DNA of 64,000 bases from Mytilus trossulus (GCF_036588685.1 NC_086374.1:30062886-30126885), one strand, 5' to 3'; counted from the first letter of the stretch, positions 46,501-59,614 are shown. Program-made: numbers and translations. The notes: generated by a model from the letters alone, not told the origin.

Positions 46501-49051
46501 TTTGCATGTGTAGTGAACCACAGTAAACACATTCACAAAAATATGTAAGTTGGAGTGTGATCTGGATACAGCATTTAGAAGATCATTTGCACAAAATTGG
46601 AATTTCCTGATTGTGGACGATTGCAAAAATTTCAGTTAAATAAGAACTACATTCTATCACCCATTGGTTATATCTGTCATAAGGTTTCGATTATAAACCA
46701 ATAAATTATAATATGTAATTACTTTCAATAGCAGTATTTGTTATTTTTTCTTTCAGATTTGATCCCCAGACAAATCAGTGGAGTGGTGAGGTAGCTCCTA
46801 CTAGTTCCTGTAGAACAAGTGTGGGTGTGGCAGTCTTAGATGGATATATGTATGCTGTTGGGGGTCAGGACGGGGTATCATGTCTCAATTTTGTTGAAAG
46901 GTATATTGGCTATACCATTTACACATAATGAATGCAGTAAATTTTACAAATATAAATTGCAATATTAAGATTCTACAATCTGTAATTGTTCTTATACAAC
47001 AGGAATACATAAAAAGCATCCAGGAACCAATATTTCATTACCAACATTGCTATAATTGTGTTTAAATGTTTTATAATAATAATATATGAGGTCAGAGGGT
47101 CAAGAAATAACATCTTTTTGGTATTTCATTCTTTAAATTTTCATTCATATTCTTAAAAATATAGTCAAATGTCCCACATGTTTTTCATTTCCTACAAACA
47201 TACATTTGTTAGAACTAGTGTATGGAAAACACAGAAGACTTGGAGGTATTAAAGTAATGAGGTATAGTTTGATGACGAACATTTTGTATTAAAAAATAAA
47301 ACATTGTATTATTGTAATGTGAACAAAATCTTATGGATTTTCTTGCAGATATGACCCTCAATTAAATAAATGGGCTAAGGTAGCCTCAATGAGTACAAGA
47401 AGATTAGGAGTAGGTGTAGCTGTACTGATGGGCTACCTCTATGCTGTAGGAGGAAGTGATGGGACCTCACCTTTAAATACAGGTTTGTTGATCTTTTCCA
47501 TTCATAAATTTTATTACTTGTTTGGCTTTAGTTGGAATGCAATTTAGATAGCATTTCTACTTGTATATAATTTAGCATCCTGGAATTCCAAAAATGATTT
47601 CAGAGACACAGGGTTCTGTAGAAACTCCTATTGAATATTTTTTACTGTTGTAAGTTATTTATCATAAATAGAATAGAAACTGAGATTTAATGAAACTAAT
47701 AGATTTAAACTAATATCCAAGTACCAATTGAGTTTGAAGCAATGGTATGGTATAATAAGTTACCATAATTTAAAAGATATAACAAAAGTTTAACAATTTT
47801 TTACAGTTGAACGTTATGATCCAAGAACCAATCGTTGGACACCTGTTGCTCCCATGGGAACAAGACGTAAACACCTAGGTGTAGCAGTGTATAATAATAT
47901 GATATATGCTGTTGGAGGCAGGGATGATACCACAGAATTGAGTAGTGCTGAAAGATATAATCCACATTCTAATACATGGCAACCTGTTGTTGCTATGACC
48001 TCTAGAAGAAGTGGGGTAGGTTAATTCTTAACGAATGAATAATGAGATTTGGGATACATATGATTATAGAATATAGCTTCAAGACAGTAACCCAAAAGTT
48101 ACAGTGTAAAGAAAATGAATGAAAATAGATATCACATATGGTATAAAGTACAAGGAAAAGCTATCATTCTCATTTGATAATACAATCTTTAGGCTGGAGA
48201 CTTGGAATTTTACAATACTAATGTGTTTACGAAAATAAGAAGATGTGATTTAATTGACAATGAGACATTGATATGAGCTATAAAAGGCCCTGAAAAACAC
48301 TTTTCAAGATGCAGTTTGAAATAAGACATTATGACCAACTTATTTTAAAATTTCAGCCCTTTGCACATTTACAAGCACTATGTTTATGAAAATATGCTCT
48401 TAGTTTATTATGATGATAAACTTTCTGCTTCATTTGAAAATTTGAAAAATCAAACACATTTTTATTATGAACTCTAATGTAAACAAAATTTAACTAATTT
48501 TGGCATTTTTATGTTAAATAAGTGAAATATATTAGTATGGTGAATAAAAATTCTTTGAGAAATGTGAAATGCATATATAAAGGGGAGACAACCTTGGTAT
48601 TTTGAAGATCACCCAGTATATTGCCTTTCCTCATTGAAAAGAACATCTAAATTCATATAAAACCTGAATGAAACTTTTGGCTCATGTATATTTTAGAAGA
48701 ACAGAGCCTATTTATATGATTTGCTATTTACAATAATTGGTTTTGTTAAAGGATCATCAATACTTTTAAAATATGCATAGTTATATCAATTAGAATATTT
48801 TCCAGATGTGATTCTGAGCTTTAAGATTTTTTTTTATAACTAATCTTTGGGTTATACAGGTTGGTTTAGCAGTAGTAAATGGGCAGCTTATGGCTATTGG
48901 AGGATTTGATGGTACAACATACTTAAAAACAATAGAAGTTTATGATCCTGAAACAAATAGCTGGAAATTATGCGGTGGAATGAACTATCGACGGCTTGGA
49001 GGAGGTGTAGGTGTGGTTAGAATGCCACAGAATGAATCTCATTTATGGTGA
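43540..49051 (+). CDS. KLHL20: Kelch-like protein 20, CUL3 substrate adaptor, complete CDS
   Basis: Exons: 43540-44049, 44340-44498, 45101-45311, 46045-46228, 46757-46900, 47349-47482, 47807-48015 and 48860-49051. All junctions are GT/AG and phases agree, giving 580 residues (vertebrate protein about 609, from memory). Residues about 30-135 form the BTB domain that binds CUL3 and dimerises ([20 protein letters not shown]); about 140-245 the BACK domain; about 293-575 six kelch repeats with the AVGG and ERYDP signatures, a beta-propeller that holds substrates. The BTB and BACK parts and repeat spacing follow KLHL20/Drosophila diablo almost residue for residue. Known family role: E3 ubiquitin ligase adaptor, for example for DAPK, PML and autophagy kinases. 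The ATG at 43540 is the first in the exon; one at 43552 is a near alternative. The protein ends ESHLW. Introns carry a SINE-like repeat (44.7-44.9 kb) and a repeat fragment (48.2 kb). Confidence 0.96.
44690..44945 (-). repeat. SINE-like repeat in a KLHL20 intron
   Basis: It contains TTTAAGCACCACTCTTGGGC, GTGAGGGAAGCCAGAGTGTT, GGAGACAACCATGACATT and AAACTTACAACCTCAGTGTT. I recall this core as widely spread in molluscs, with a degenerate tRNA-like B-box region near GGTTAAAACTTACAACC. Orientation is uncertain. Confidence 0.5.
48232..48296 (-). repeat. Short fragment of the GCCAATGAGAC repeat family
   Basis: AAGAAGATGTGATTTAATTG, ACAATGAGACATTG and CTATAAAAGGCCC match the block order at 7900-8040 and 42025-42165. 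In a KLHL20 intron. Confidence 0.5.
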
Positions 49052-49535
49052 TGCGTAGCTAACAAAATGACAGACTTTCAACACACAGTACAAGGTCTAA
49101 AAATTTGAATACACAGTTTTATTCTAGTAGAAAAAAAATCTACATTATCGAATAAGTTTCTTGGTGCCGCATTTGTATTAAATTGCATTTATTTGAATTA
49201 ATTCTAAAATATTTGTAATTTGTATTTTTACCATACTGACATTCTATAAGAAGTCTATAATAGGATACTACTAGATATTTTGCATTTTGTAATTTTACCA
49301 CTTGCATCCTCTTCATTCGAACAGGAATATTCCATACATTGTTTTGTTTTTTTGGTAAATGATCTAACATTCTTAAAGATTGTGAGTATTGTTTTGTATT
49401 AATATGCTTGAGGTATACATTTGAATATATTGCATAGTAAACTTGAAGAACCTGTCACAGAGTGTTTGATGCATATACTGTTTCCCCTATACTCCTCATT
49501 ATATCTAACATGAACACACCAATTGTTAAGTTGTT
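49052..49535 (+). other. KLHL20: Probable KLHL20 3' UTR
   Basis: AT-rich sequence after the stop codon. No single poly(A) signal is compelling; AATAAA motifs occur later (near 49893 and 50310), so the UTR may extend through the next repeat. Confidence 0.4.
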
Positions 49536-49820
49536 TTTATGCCCCACCTACGATAGTAGAGGGGCATTATGTTTTCTGGTCTGTGCGTCTGTTCGTCCGT
49601 CCGTTCGTCCGTCTGTCCCGACTCAGGTTAAAGTTTTTGGTCAAGGTAGTTTTTGATGAAATGAAGTCCAATCGACTTCAAACTTAGTACACATGTTGCC
49701 TATGATATGATCTTTCTAATTTTAATGCCAAATTAGAGATTTTACCCCAATTTCACGGTCCACTGAACATAGAAAATGATTATGCGAGTGGGGCATTCAT
49801 GTACTGAGGACACATTCTTG
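49536..49820 (+). repeat. MITE-like repeat with GGGGCAT ends
   Basis: It starts TTTTATGCCCCACCTACGAT with a small hairpin (TGCCCC...GGGGCA), continues into a (GTCCGTTC)n-like stretch near 49590 and ends GAGTGGGGCATTCATGTACT. I recall it as an abundant bivalve repeat. It may be transcribed in the KLHL20 3' UTR. Confidence 0.65.
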
Positions 49821-52800
49821 TTTTCAGTGTCCAATTAAGTTGTTTGTTTTGTTTCATTTTTCGTTTAGGTATAGTTTGTAAGAATCCAGTGTTCCCAATA
49901 AATGTCAATTGATATTTTTGTCTGCATTCAGTATTAAAGTTGCAGATCAACTAGGGGCTAATGAACCCTAAATATTATGTTCTTCAGTTTTTTTTACACA
50001 CCCAACCAATCTATATGCTTTTGATTAAATGCCTTCTAAATATTTCATTTTATTTTACACACATTAAGGATGTATCATGTGCCCATGGCGCAGGTACTTG
50101 TTTTCTTTTTCTTTCTTTCAAAAAGTATGTATCAAGATTGTTTAAAGGCATATTTTAACAAGAACCAGATATTTGTGTCAAGTTATGGTTACTTGATGCT
50201 GTCTTGTAGGTTTTTTGTTGTCTTATTTGTTTTATATCATTATTGGGCATTAATAACATACGTATGTATGATATTTATTATAAGGTTATAATTTTCTTTT
50301 GATAGATTAAATGAATAAATGATAAGAGAAAAATGTAGATGTAAAACTTATTATATGCTGTTCATTTAAGGTTTAAGTTTTATTTCATCTATTTAATGAA
50401 CTTAATAGTTTCAGATAATTTATATAAATAATGTTTTTTTTATGAAAGAAAAGGCACCACATTAATCACATTGCTATTAATACATGTATCAGCATTCTGT
50501 GTAGTTTTGTAAATTCAGAAATTGATATATATAATTCATGCTTAGTTAGTCATTTGTTAGTGCAAATCTGTGATGTTTTATTTATTTTGTGTTGGGGGCA
50601 TACAATACAGGTTCCTTTAGTATTTGTTTTACTACAATTTGCAAACAAGCTATCTTTTACCTAGTCAATTCAAATAAGTAATAAAAAGTACAGCTTCATT
50701 GGCTACTTTAAAAGATAAATGGGGTTGAAATTTTAGACATTTGCTAAACATTTCAGTTTCTTGGAAATTTCTAGCCTTTGGACAGACATACCTAAATTTT
50801 TTGTTATTAACACTGTTAACAAGAAAAAATTACGCGACGCAACGCGACACAAAATATTGAAAAATTCAGTTCGTCACGCGTCACCCTGGTGCTATCCAAA
50901 ATTCCTGGGGAGAACACTGAACAGGGTTATCAAGAAAGGTTATTTGTTAAAACCTTTTGAAAATCTTAACATAATTATGTTTTGAATTTATGTAACTTTT
51001 CGTAAATTCATTTAATTTTTAGAAAAATGGCAATGTTTGCTATATATTTATCTCAATTAAAAATTATATATATCAGTTATTTTTTCATAAAAATTCCTAC
51101 AAATAATCTTCATACATAATCAAGATAAATTCCATATTTAAAAAGAGGGGTTCATTTACTGGTTTCAAGCTTATGATTAAAATCAGTTAAAAAATACTTG
51201 TTTTCCTGATATGTCACAGTTTTGAAATTGTGAGAGAACAAACATTTACGTTAGCAATATGATTATCTCCCCTGTAACTGTATTTTATGCCCTTAAATTT
51301 TGTACTTGCTTGTTTGACTGATTCAAAGATGGACAATAGTTGAATCAGTCGATTTGAACACTAATTAGCTTGGACGGATTCAATGGTCAAAATAGTCGAA
51401 CAAAATCAGTTTAGTTTTGGTGTGGATTTGATTTGATATGATTTGCAATGTGGTTTCATTCAATCAATTTAGGCAACTAAACTAAAGTTGTTCAAATCAT
51501 TGTCCTTTTATGGATAGTTGTCTCACTAGCAGTTGAATCACATCTCCTTAAGTTTTATATGATATAAATAATATGTTTTTAAGTTGTATATACTATTGAA
51601 ACTTAAAATGCACTTTTAAGTTATTACATGTATAATGATGATCCTATTGTATTTTTAATAGCTATAAATTTACTATATGTAGTATGTAGGCTATATTAAA
51701 ATGTGATATTTACTTTCCTAAAAAATTATTCATTTTAAATCATTATATATATCATAGAGTGCTAAATATTTATATGTTCAATGTTTTCTTAAATTTATGA
51801 TTGTTCATGTATGTTCTCTGTAAATATTTGTATCTGGCTTTTTTCTCTCCTTTTTTCTTCGATTACCACTTCCTCCATAGTGATGCCGTTTGACGCCACC
51901 CCTTTACTCCATAATGAAGCCTTTTGACGCCTGTGTAGTACCTCAGTTGAAACCCTTTTTCTACAAAGTGTCTGCTTCAAACTTAATGAAATTTGTATCC
52001 AATGTGAAAAGGATATTCATAGGAATATCTGACTTGAATTTATTTGACGAAATAGTTGTTTCTCGCAATTTGTTTATACTTTAAAGTATATTTTCAACCT
52101 TTTATTGAAAAATCCTATGCGAAACAAGTATGCAAAAAAAAAAATGTCAATGGAGGAAAGGGTTAAGATCCTTTACAAATTAAAATATGAGAATTGTACT
52201 TTAAAAAAGTTCCCAAGTTTTAACATTGTACATATTTTATATAAATATTGCCTATTTCAAGTTCAACAGAAAAATATTTGCAGTACAACAAAATAAAATT
52301 AAATTGAAAGAGGAAAATTGTACAACCTTTGTGAAGTAATTCTCTCAAGTTTGTTCTAGTGCTAAGCAAAATGTAGGGGATTTTATGTTAGCAAACTTTA
52401 GTGATGGAAAGACAAATACTTAAAATCAACATGGGTCATCTCACAATAAAAGTTAAGTACATTATGACAGGTAGGATTTGGAGAAATGGAAGCATACAAT
52501 TTACCTCTCGAATTTATTCATTGTATAATCTGGACTTGTGCTGTTTGATTATTATCTGCAATTATTTCAAATGGTTGAAGAAATTTTAAAACTAAATTAT
52601 CATAGTCTATATCTTAGATCAACTTTTCTTTCGCATCTAAGAAATAGCATGTGAACAGTCTTGACCAAGACCTGGTGTAGAACAATAATAAATGTTTTAT
52701 ATACACCTTTAACATCTTGCTTTGGATTATACCAGTTCAAAATATAATTGCATCAATGAACTTTTGTATACCATTATTTCAAATAATTTGTATATTTCCT

Positions 52801-53367
52801 GTTGCGAACGAACTATTATTATACTACCTTCATTGTATTGTTTAGATTATAGTTATGTCTGATCAAATCAGAAGTTTTTTTTCATAAATTTATGTTTTCA
52901 TAAGAACAGATTTGTGTCTATTAATAAATATTAAATTGAAATCTGTATTGTATTAATTTTTTCTGCCTTAGTTGGCAGAGGTCAAAACTTACAAGAGAAG
53001 ACGCACTTAAATGTTGTGACTCCAGATTTTTTTCTGAATAGCATGTGAATATATATATGAGTTTAAATTCAACTAAATGCATTCAGTTACAGACTGTACT
53101 TGTAAAGATCTTATTTCAAGAAGATATATTATCTCAGTTTTACAGTAACCTCCTATATAGAGGAGAGAATGAAAACAGGGAATGTGTCAAATAAAAAACA
53201 ATCGGACCAAAGAGCTTAAAACTGTCACCAGCATATCAAAGAAGTTAAAAAAACCACCCATTATTCATTTTTTGATGAAAAAACATTATTGTTTGTACTG
53301 CAACAAAAATTATTAGCAATAAGTATTATATCAAAAATCCTCTGTCCACACCTTCAGTTATAGCCCA
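49821..53367. other. AT-rich intergenic or 3' UTR sequence, no gene
   Basis: Several AATAAA motifs occur and no open frame carries a known domain. At 51850-51960 two similar blocks (CATAGTGATGCCGTTTGACG and CATAATGAAGCCTTTTGACG) look like repeat debris. Confidence 0.4.
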
Positions 53368-53552
53368 GAGTCCCCTCATTGGGTTGTCCAAGTGATCTGT
53401 TTTGCCATTATAAGCACATAATCATTGATTATTGTTTTGGAACAAAACAGTAAAATAATCAAAATTTCAAACCTAGATTATCAAATAATCATGAAATATT
53501 TTGTCGAATAATTAAATATTCACAATAACAACAGCCAAGTAATCACATTATC
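53368..53552 (-). mobile_element. Partial copy of the GAGGCCCCTCAT MITE
   Basis: The terminus GAGTCCCCTCATTGGG and interior blocks CACATAATCAT, CAAATAATCATGAAATATTT and GCCAAGTAATCACATTATC match the reverse complement of the 232-bp element at 61336-61567 in order. The far terminus is missing. Confidence 0.6.
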
Positions 53553-54010
53553 TTTAAATTGCTTTGCCGAGAACAGCTTGATACGACCACAAAGGTCCAA
53601 CTCTGAACAATCAAGGCAAAAATGGACACAATATCCACACTTGATACCGGTCTGAATTTGGATTGTAATTAAATATTTGACACATATTAGGTTTCTAACA
53701 CATAATAATAAAGTCAAAGAACTTGAACTGGTTATGTGATTTTAATTTATATTCATTTGTTTTTCTTTTGTACTGTGTACACTATGCTGTTGCATATTGA
53801 CCCCCTTCCCAATATTTTTTCAACCTTCACCTCTCCCCCCAAAAAAAATCTTTCCCTGGTCATATCCTTAATTTTAAATTTCCAATAGAGTTTGCAACCA
53901 TAATAACCCATTGAAATACATTATCATGGCTAAAATCAAATTACTGTCATCAGCATTTTTAAAATAGTAACTTCTAAAAATAAATTGACCTAATCTTGAT
54001 ACATTTGCAT
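53553..54010 (+). repeat. 5' fragment of the TATACGACCGCA element
   Basis: CTTGATACGACCACAAAGGT, GGACACAATATCCACACTTG and TGAATTTGGATTGTAATTAA follow the same order as 56667-56960, more diverged. It adjoins the partial MITE at 53368-53552. Confidence 0.55.
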
Positions 54011-54117
54011 TTGGTTTCTAAAGATAATCTGTTAACCAATTTTATCTCCAATTTGAATCTTAGAATTGTTGTATTAAATTACATTAGCCTTAAAATCATT
54101 ATAAATAGGGTTTTCTC

Positions 54118-55218
54118 CAGGGGCGGGTCCAGGTAAGGGCGTAATGGGCGTACGCCCCCCCCTTTAAAAAAAAAAAAAAAAAGCCTATCGTTATAATCTG
54201 CTAGTATTGTATTGAATAAAAGCAATTTATCATATTCATTAATTAAACACATACTCTGATTTCTTTTTAGACTGATTCCCCAATCTGATGGGTCATCATC
54301 AACCGTAAAATTTCGTTTCTCAGAGTCCGGCTGATGTAAGGGCATGCTCGACTTTATTTCCAAACATCATGAAAGTTCTCTTCTTACTTGCTTTGACGAG
54401 CGTCACGTCAAGCTCCACCGAAAGAGCTAACTCATCCCTTAAGTTGATCAAGAATGATTTGAGAAGCACCATGAAGGAGGATCGCCTAAATGCTCTGCTT
54501 CTTTTATATGTTCACCGAGACATTAAACTTGATTTTGAAAAAATTATTGACGATTACGCCATGAGAAATCCACGTAAAATGGTTCTAATGAATCCACTCT
54601 AGTAATTGAAAATGAGAGTCCGTCAGTATTTTTCTGTGTTCATTTTAGGTTTTGCGTCAAGGTACATGTATACTAGAAATATGTATATTTCCACATTAAA
54701 GCAATACTCAGAACGAAAGAACTTTATTCTTCAGTGTTTATTTGTCTTGTATCATGTGTGTCGTTCAACAAAACCCGAACTTAATAAAAAATAGAGGGAT
54801 TACTTCATAATTTGATGCTAAATTGTTGAAATTCAGGAGCTTCTGAGCTTCCCAATGGACCTTCAACCGTAATCTCGCCTCTCGTTCATAAAATCCTGGC
54901 CTAGGAATTGAAATGTTAAGTAACTCCTTATACCCTTGAGTTTGGAATTTCTCGTTATTGGTCTACTCCTGTTAAGATCCATCCAATCATTTTAATATAC
55001 CATAGACAATTAATGGAGAGAACTCGGCATAAAAAATGTCACACCCTGACATAACTTTTAAATATACATGCTCCAAGTCAGGAACCGTTACATTAGTGCA
55101 ATTCTCTATTATTTTATGTTTTTAAGCCAAAAAAAGGTCCCAAAAAATTTTTTGCATCGCTTTGCTCGGCAAAATCTTTTATTCTACCCCCCCCCCCCCT
55201 TTCAAATATCCTGGACAC
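54118..55218 (+). mobile_element. Degenerate hAT-type DNA transposon
   Basis: The left end CAGGGGCGGGTCCAGG is the usual hAT-group inverted terminus. The right end near 55190-55218 has a C run followed by TTTCAAATATCCTGGAC, the expected inverse but decayed after CCTGGA. A hAT C-terminal domain frame lies between. Only about 1.1 kb remains, so most of the transposase is gone. Confidence 0.7.
54369..54602 (+). pseudogene. hAT transposase C-terminal dimerisation domain fragment
   Basis: The 77-codon frame contains SSSTERANSSLKLIKNDLRS, TMKEDRLNALLLLYVHRDIK and LDFEKIIDDYA. This is the hATC dimerisation pattern (S-x-E-R-x-F/N-S-x-L-x-x-I-K...R-L-x-x-L). It ends at TAG. The catalytic region and BED zinc finger are absent, so this is a remnant. 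The ATG at its start is probably fortuitous. Confidence 0.8.
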
Positions 55219-55989
55219 TATAAGCAATAGGTCTAGTATATTCTGTTTATGGAAGGACTAAGGTGAACATGTCCAACCAGCAGGTGTCATCAGACCTTGG
55301 CCTATTTTCATGGTTCAGTCATTATAGTAAAGTTTTTGTGTTTTGGTATGATTTTCTTCTACTGTTGCACTAGTAGTCTGATGTTATTTATGTATTATTG
55401 TCATTTATATCGAGTCTGCGACTTTAGTTGCAGAAAGCTCGACATAGGGATAGTCATCCAGCGGCGGTGGTGGTGGTGTTAGCTCACTTCTTAAAAGCTT
55501 TATACTTTAGTAGGTGGAAGACCTGGATGCTTCATACTTTGTATATAGATGTCTCATGTTACGAAGTTTCCTGCAGTCACATGGCCAATGTCCTTGACCT
55601 CCTTTTCATGGTTCATTGCTCATGTTGCTCAGTGTTAAGTTTTGGTGTTTTGGTCTGTTTTTCTTAATCTATAAGCAATAAGTCAACTATATTTGTTGTA
55701 TGGAAGAATTGTTAGCTGTACGTGTCTGCCTGGCATTGTCCATCTGACCTTGACCTTATTTTTTTATGGTTTATTGGTCAATTTTTAGTTTTCTTGGATA
55801 ATGTTAAGATTATGTGACAGTTGTGATAAAGCTTTATATTTAGGACTATCTACAAAATATCAATGATAAGTAAAGAAGGCAAGACATTTCAGAGTGTGTA
55901 CTCTTGTGTCTATTTTCTTTGGTTACATCTTCTGACATCACACTCAGACTTCTCTTGAACTGAATTTTTTTATGTGCTATTGTTATTCT

Positions 55990-56380
55990 TATGTATTTAC
56001 TTTTCTGCATTGGCTAGAGGTAAAGGGGGAGGGTTGAGATCTCACAAACATGTTTAACCCCACCACATTTTTGCACCTGTCCCAAGTCAGGAGCCTCTGG
56101 CCTTTGTTAGTCTTGTATTATTTTAACCTTTTAGTTTCTTGTGTACAATTTGGAGTTTAATTAGTATGGCGTTTATTATCACTGAACTAGTACATATTTG
56201 TTAAGGGGCCAGCTGAAGGATGCCTCCGGGGGTGCTGGAATTTCTCGTTGCATTGAAGACCTGTTGGTGACCTTCTGCTGTTGTCTGCTATATGGTCGGG
56301 TTGTTGTCTCTTTGGCACATTCCCCATTTCCATTCTCAATTTTATTAATAAGTCATTTATATTTGGTGCATGTAAATATT
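55990..56380 (+). repeat. Dispersed repeat fragment, GGCACATTCCCCATTTCC type
   Basis: AACCCCACCACATTTTTGCA, CTGTCCCAAGTCAGGAGCC and GGGTTGTTGTCTCTTTGGCA mark a family I recall as frequent at LINE 3' ends in bivalves. Short open frames are not genes. Confidence 0.5.
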
Positions 56381-56641
56381 TTATGATCTGTCAGTTATGC
56401 AGGATTCATTAGACCTTGACCTCCTTTTCATGACTCATTGTTAAGTGTTTGGACTATATTATGTCAACTATATTTGTTTTGAAGATTTGTCAGCTGTACA
56501 TGTCTGCCTGGTATGGTTCATCTGACCTTGACCTCATTTTGATTGTTCATTAGTCAGTTGGTTTTCTTGGTTAATGTTAAGTTTGTGTGACAGTTGCAAT
56601 AAAGCTTCATATTTAGGACTATCAACATAATATCAATTTGT

Positions 56642-58328
56642 AACCAGATGCTCCGCAGGGCGTAGCTTTATACGACCGCAGAGGTTGAACCCTGAACGGT
56701 TGGGGCAAGTATGGACACAACATTCAGGCTGGATTCAGCTCTAAATTTGGATTGTGATTGAATAATTGACACAGAATGAATGTGTTCTAATGAACTTAAA
56801 ATTTTTGTTTCTCTTAGAGCAATTCACTATGCTGTTGAATATTAATCCTCTCAAAAAAATGTTTGAAGAAATTTTTATTTTTATTTATGAAATTTCATTT
56901 CAAATGAGAAAATTGAACCCAATTTTTTTAATCACATCCCCCTTTCCCTTATTCCAAAACTAATCTCAATTAAATTTCTAATGGAGTTTGCAACAATAAC
57001 TACTCATTTAAATACATCATAAAATATTAAGATGTAAAAAAACTGCTTGTTATCACTGAATGGTAAAGATTATTTTAATTTATCAGTTGGTAGTAAAAAG
57101 TGAATATACATTGTATATAACAAAGATTTGAGTTGATTCTGGACAAAGAAAGATAACTCCAATTAAAAAAAAAATATTGCTATTTCACAATATTGTGCAA
57201 TTAGATATTTCTTGCCATTGTGCAATACTGTGCAATTGAAAAGACTTGCTATTGCACAATACTTAATATAATATTTTAGATCCAGATTTGGACCAACTTG
57301 AAAACTGGGCCCATAATCAAAAATCTAAGTACATGTTTGGATTCAGCATATCAAAGAACCCCAAGATTTCAATTTTGTTAAAATCAAACTAAGTTTAATT
57401 TTGGACCCTTTGGACTTTAATGTAGACCAATTTGAAAACAGGACCAAAAATGAAGAATCTACATACACAGTTAGACTTGGCATATCAAAGAACCCCATTT
57501 ATTCAATTTTTGATGAAATCAAACAAAGTTTAATTTTGGACCCTGATTTGGACCAACTTGAAAACTGGGCCAATAATCAAGAATCTAAATACATTTTTAG
57601 ATTCAGCATATCAAAGAACCCAACCGATTAATTTTTTGTCAAAATCAAACTAAGTTTAATTTTGGACCTTAATGTAGACCAATTTGAAAATGGGACCAAA
57701 AATTAAGAATCTACATACACAGTTAGATTCCGCATATCAAAGAACCCCAATTATTCAATTCTTGATGAAATCAAACAAAGTTTAATTTTGGACCCTTTGG
57801 GCCCCTTTTTCCTTAACTGTTAGGACCAAAACTCCCAAAATCAATACCAACCTTCCTTTTATGGTCACAAACCTTGTGTTTAAATTTCATAGATTTCTAT
57901 TTACTTATACTAAAGTTATGGTGCAAAAACCAAGAATAATGCTTATTTGGGCCCTAATTCCTAAACTGTTGAAACCAAAACTCCCAAAATCAATCCCAAC
58001 CTTTCTTTTGTGGTCATAAACCTTGTGTCAAAATTTCACAGATTTCTATTAACTTAAACTAAACTTATAGCGCGAAAAACCAAGAAAATGCTTATTTGGG
58101 CCCTTTTTGGCCCCTAATTCCTAAAATGTTGGGACCAAAACTCCCAAAATCAATACCAACCTTCCTTTTGTGGTCATAAACCTTGTGATAAAATTTTATA
58201 GATTTATATTCACTTTTACTAAAGTTAGAGTGCGAAAACTAAAAGTATTCGGACGACGACGACGACGATGACGCTAATGTGATAGCAATATACGACGAAA
58301 ATTTTTTCAAAATTTGCGGTTGTATAAA
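56642..58328 (+). mobile_element. 1.7-kb non-coding element with TTTATACGACCGCA termini
   Basis: Near the left end is TTTATACGACCGCA (56667) and at the right end TGCGGTTGTATAAA (58315-58328), an imperfect 14-bp inverted repeat. The right end follows a (GAC)n stretch, CGACGACGACGACGATGACG. No transposase frame exists, so it is a non-autonomous DNA element. Its interior holds the tandem repeat at 57277-57780. Confidence 0.65.
57277..57780 (+). repeat. Alternating A-B-A-B tandem repeat, ~126-135 bp units
   Basis: TTTAATTTTGGACC recurs at 57394, 57529, 57655 and 57781. Units alternate between a GATTTGGACCAACTTGAAAA type and a TGTAGACCAATTTGAAAA type. A 76-codon open frame across it is a by-product. 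Confidence 0.85.
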
Positions 58329-58362
58329 AAAGGCGAGACATTTCAACATGTGCACTCTTTTT

Positions 58363-59089
58363 GTTTTAATTAGTTGTTATTGGCTTTAAACCACATGTCC
58401 ATAACTGAAAGTACTCTCAAGCTGGTTCCGGGTCTTCTTTTTGTGGGGATGAACAAGTACCCTACCAGGTCCACTCATGCTTGTTGAGCCCTTTTCAACT
58501 GATTTTTAAGACTGTTTTATGTTACTAGTATATAATGTACTATTATATCCTAGACTCCTAGGTAAAGGTAGGGTTTGCACCATCAAACTAGTTCAACCCC
58601 ACTAGACACTATGTGTACGTGTCAAAAGTTGGGAGCCGTGGTCATTTTTTGTTGGTTTCATCATGTATAATAATGTTTTTCCCAATTTGAGCTGTTGCAC
58701 CGAACTAGTTTTGGAGTATTTGGCTTTGAGCATGCTTGATAAAGGTCATTTTTGAGAAGCACTCTGGATGCTTAAAATTTAAAACATGTTTTCATTTTTA
58801 ACAGCATTGGGTCAGTACCACCACTGGTAAACCATCAGCCCAGTAGTCAGTACTTTGGTACAGACATGATTTAAATCTAACCTTTCTAAAATAGTCTGCT
58901 AATGGTTTGAAATCATAAGATACTCCCAGCTCCCTTTGGCAAAGTTGACTAAAACACATGATTTTGCTTTGGCTTTTTGATAGTATGCTTTTCAATTGTT
59001 TCATTTCTTACCCATCCTTGGTTTTGACTTCCTCATGAAGGTTTATCTAGAAATGCACAAAGATTACATGGAATTTATAGTGTGCAAGT
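58363..59089. other. Intergenic DNA with repeat debris
   Basis: About 58540-58660 (GGTAGGGTTTGCACC, AACCCCACTAGACACTA, GTTGGGAGCCGTGG) is a diverged relative of the 56010-56100 block. Nothing else is recognisable. Confidence 0.4.
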
Positions 59090-59370
59090 TTCATATTTTT
59101 TTAAACTCTGTCACATTCTGTGTGTGCCTGTAATTCAGTGGTGGTTGTTGTTTCCGGATATATTTTCATATTTTTTTTTAGTTCCATTATTTTGAACGTT
59201 AATCAAGCTGTTTTTTATTTGGTTTGAATTGTTTTACATTTGTTGTATCACAGCCTTTTAAAGGAGACTATGATGTATTGGTTTTACTTATAAATGAAGG
59301 CCGCACAGTGACCTATAGTTGTTAGTATGTGTCATTTGGAAGTCAAACTACATCTTCTTTAATATTTTTA
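59090..59370 (+). repeat. Dispersed repeat, opposite orientation to 42003-42365
   Basis: TGTAATTCAGTGGTGGTTGT, TTTGAATTGTTTTACATTTG, GAAGGCCGCACAGTGACC and TATAGTTGTTAGT correspond to the reverse complement of the 42.0-42.36-kb repeat. Confidence 0.55.
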
Positions 59371-59614
59371 TATGCACCTATTTTATTGCCAGACAGAAAT
59401 ATAAATTCTCTCCCAGACATGAAGACTAGAACATAACATAATGACAAATCCTCTTCATTATGAATCAGAATGTTCAAGTTTTGAATATTTTATAGGGTAA
59501 ATCTATGTATACTTGGGCCAATACCAGCAAATATGGAAAATTACAAACCTCACAAGATAATAATGATTTTTTTGTAGGCAATATCACAAATAACACAAGA
59601 AATTACTTTCTTAG

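Larger units (their letters stand above)
55250..58362 (+). repeat. Dispersed repeat interrupted by another element
   Basis: It has several copies of a CATCTGACCTTGACCTCATTTT-like box (about 55290, 55590, 55740, 56410 and 56520) and a finish GGCGAGACATTTCA...TGTGCACTC at 55877 and again at 58331. The second finish is separated from its body by the element at 56642-58328, which therefore inserted into it. A further repeat (55990-56380) lies between the two bodies. Confidence 0.6.

Noticed and set aside
54079..54363. Minus-strand 94-codon open frame beside the hAT terminus
   Set aside because: It partly translates the terminal repeat and poly-A run. I could not match it to a transposase region.
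57401..57631. 76-codon open frame
   Set aside because: It lies wholly inside the A-B tandem repeat and is explained by it.
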